Part shown: piece by piece, positions 5,956 through 6,165 of the stretch | Layout: each line of letters opens with the position of its first letter | Position numbering within the stretch: the first letter of the stretch is position 1 | Origin: Parcubacteria group bacterium | Lineage (GTDB): Bacteria; Patescibacteriota; Minisyncoccia; Minisyncoccales; CG1-02-41-26 | Length of the DNA stretch: 6,165 bases | Assembly: GCA_013203565.1 (NCBI GenBank) | Contig: JABMPZ010000094.1 | Span: 1 to 6,165, forward strand | Direction of reading: 5' to 3' | Notes under the pieces: generated by a model | The model's input: only the letters and a program-made list of their open reading frames with translations | Databases searched by the model: none | What the model was told of the DNA's origin: nothing | Translations under genes and position numbers: made by a program

Positions 5956-6003
5956 GAAAAAAAATATGACCCGATGTTCTTCGAGGGTCATTAATGACAC
6001 AAA
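5946..6003 (-). promoter_or_regulatory. Nested dyad over helicase start: possible attenuator
   Basis: In the mRNA sense an inner hairpin pairs ATGACCC (5985-5991) with GGGTCAT (5966-5972) and is followed by A and eight T residues (5957-5964), the form of an intrinsic terminator. One base later is the helicase ATG (5953-5955). An outer perfect 10-bp inverted repeat pairs TTTGTGTCAT (5994-6003) with ATGACACAAA (5946-5955), which contains the start codon and the next codons. Because GTCAT/ATGAC recurs in all four arms, segments 1:2, 2:3, 3:4 and 1:4 can each pair. I infer a switch that could affect both termination and start-codon access. The bases show the repeats directly; the regulation is not demonstrated. 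Confidence 0.6.
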
Positions 6004-6015
6004 AAGAGACGAGTC

Positions 6016-6040
6016 GCTTGGAAAGTAAATATTTCCAAGC
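6016..6040 (-). promoter_or_regulatory. 9-bp hairpin in the helicase 5' leader
   Basis: GCTTGGAAA (6016-6024) and TTTCCAAGC (6032-6040) are perfect reverse complements around a 7-nt loop. In the predicted transcript the hairpin starts about 12 nt after the 5' end. The next T-run lies about 11 nt past the stem, too far for a standard terminator, so a 5' stabilising stem or a protein-binding site is more likely. Confidence 0.55.
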
Positions 6041-6058
6041 CGTTAAATTAATGTATAC

Positions 6059-6087
6059 AGTATATCAAAAAAATCATACTATGTCAA
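6059..6087 (-). promoter_or_regulatory. Sigma70-type promoter of the helicase-typA operon
   Basis: On the minus strand TTGACA (6082-6087) is a perfect -35 hexamer, followed after exactly 17 nt by TATACT (6059-6064), a 5-of-6 match to the -10 consensus. The spacer ends TTTTTTGA, as at the other promoters in the window. Transcription would begin near 6052 and give a leader of about 97 nt before the helicase ATG. The composite repeat begins 11 nt upstream of the -35 element. Confidence 0.85.
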
Positions 6088-6098
6088 GGTTTTTGATG

Positions 6099-6165
6099 GT
6101 AACTACTCACCCATTTGAAGTAGTAGTGATACAGTAATAACATTTGAAGTAGCCGTATGTTAACC
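6099..6165 (-). repeat. Right copy of flanking inverted repeat, expanded
   Basis: Read on the minus strand this begins GGTTAACATACGG and ends GGTGAGTAGTTAC, matching 124-161 in inverted orientation. It contains CTACTTCAAATG twice (6112-6123 and 6141-6152), 29 nt apart, where the left copy has it once. The two forms differ by exactly one repeat-plus-spacer unit, as expected from slippage or recombination between the 12-bp direct repeats. The repeat ends at the last base of the window, so it may continue beyond. It lies directly upstream of the helicase promoter. Confidence 0.8.

Noticed and set aside
5956..6000. Helicase start at GTG 6000 or ATG 5991
   Set aside because: The added residues are encoded by the terminator-like hairpin and its T-run, no ribosome site precedes them, and they are not part of the family. 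Not fully excluded, as the frame is open.
6112..6152. Possible CRISPR or tandem array from the repeated CTACTTCAAATG
   Set aside because: Only two copies with one 17-nt spacer, no further units and no cas gene.
124..6165. Composite transposon bounded by the inverted repeats
   Set aside because: No transposase or recombinase is present and the right outer flank is not visible, so no target-site duplication can be shown. Kept as a repeat pair only.

Overview
This is an AT-rich bacterial window in which every gene I can support lies on the minus strand, so transcription runs from the right edge to the left. The small intergenic gaps, single-copy housekeeping genes, standard code (no in-frame TGA) and near absence of Shine-Dalgarno sequences would fit a small-genome uncultured bacterium such as a Candidatus Patescibacteria (CPR) member. 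That placement is inference from style, not a phylogenetic result.

Layout in transcription order (right to left). A composite repeat (6099-6165) sits just upstream of a near-consensus sigma70-type promoter (TTGACA, 17 nt, TATACT; 6059-6087). About 97 nt of structured 5' leader follow, with a 9-bp hairpin (6016-6040) and a nested dyad (5946-6003) that contains a terminator-like hairpin and the start codon. Then come a DEAD-box RNA helicase (4651-5955) and, 4 nt later, the translational GTPase TypA/BipA (2859-4646), which read as one operon for RNA remodelling and ribosome assembly. Three single-gene units follow: a RhuM-family protein (1702-2742), a four-helix membrane protein of unknown function (1193-1576) and an SplB-like radical SAM protein (298-1083). 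The radical SAM gene is preceded by a possible 10-codon leader ORF that overlaps its start codon.

The non-coding DNA is unusually regular. At each of the three junctions typA/rhuM, rhuM/membrane protein and membrane protein/radical SAM, a terminator hairpin is followed by an 8-nt T-rich segment and then directly by a -10-like hexamer for the next gene. The helicase promoter carries the same T-run-GA before its -10. The left 297 bases hold no clear gene. They contain a perfect 44-bp palindrome (57-100) that should end transcription in both directions, and one copy (124-161) of the repeat that reappears inverted at the right edge. The inverted pair thus brackets the whole five-gene block; the right copy differs by an extra 29-nt unit and two base changes.

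I see no transposase, CRISPR array, tRNA or rRNA. The most notable features are regulatory: the helicase leader, the terminator-promoter fusions and the bracketing repeat.
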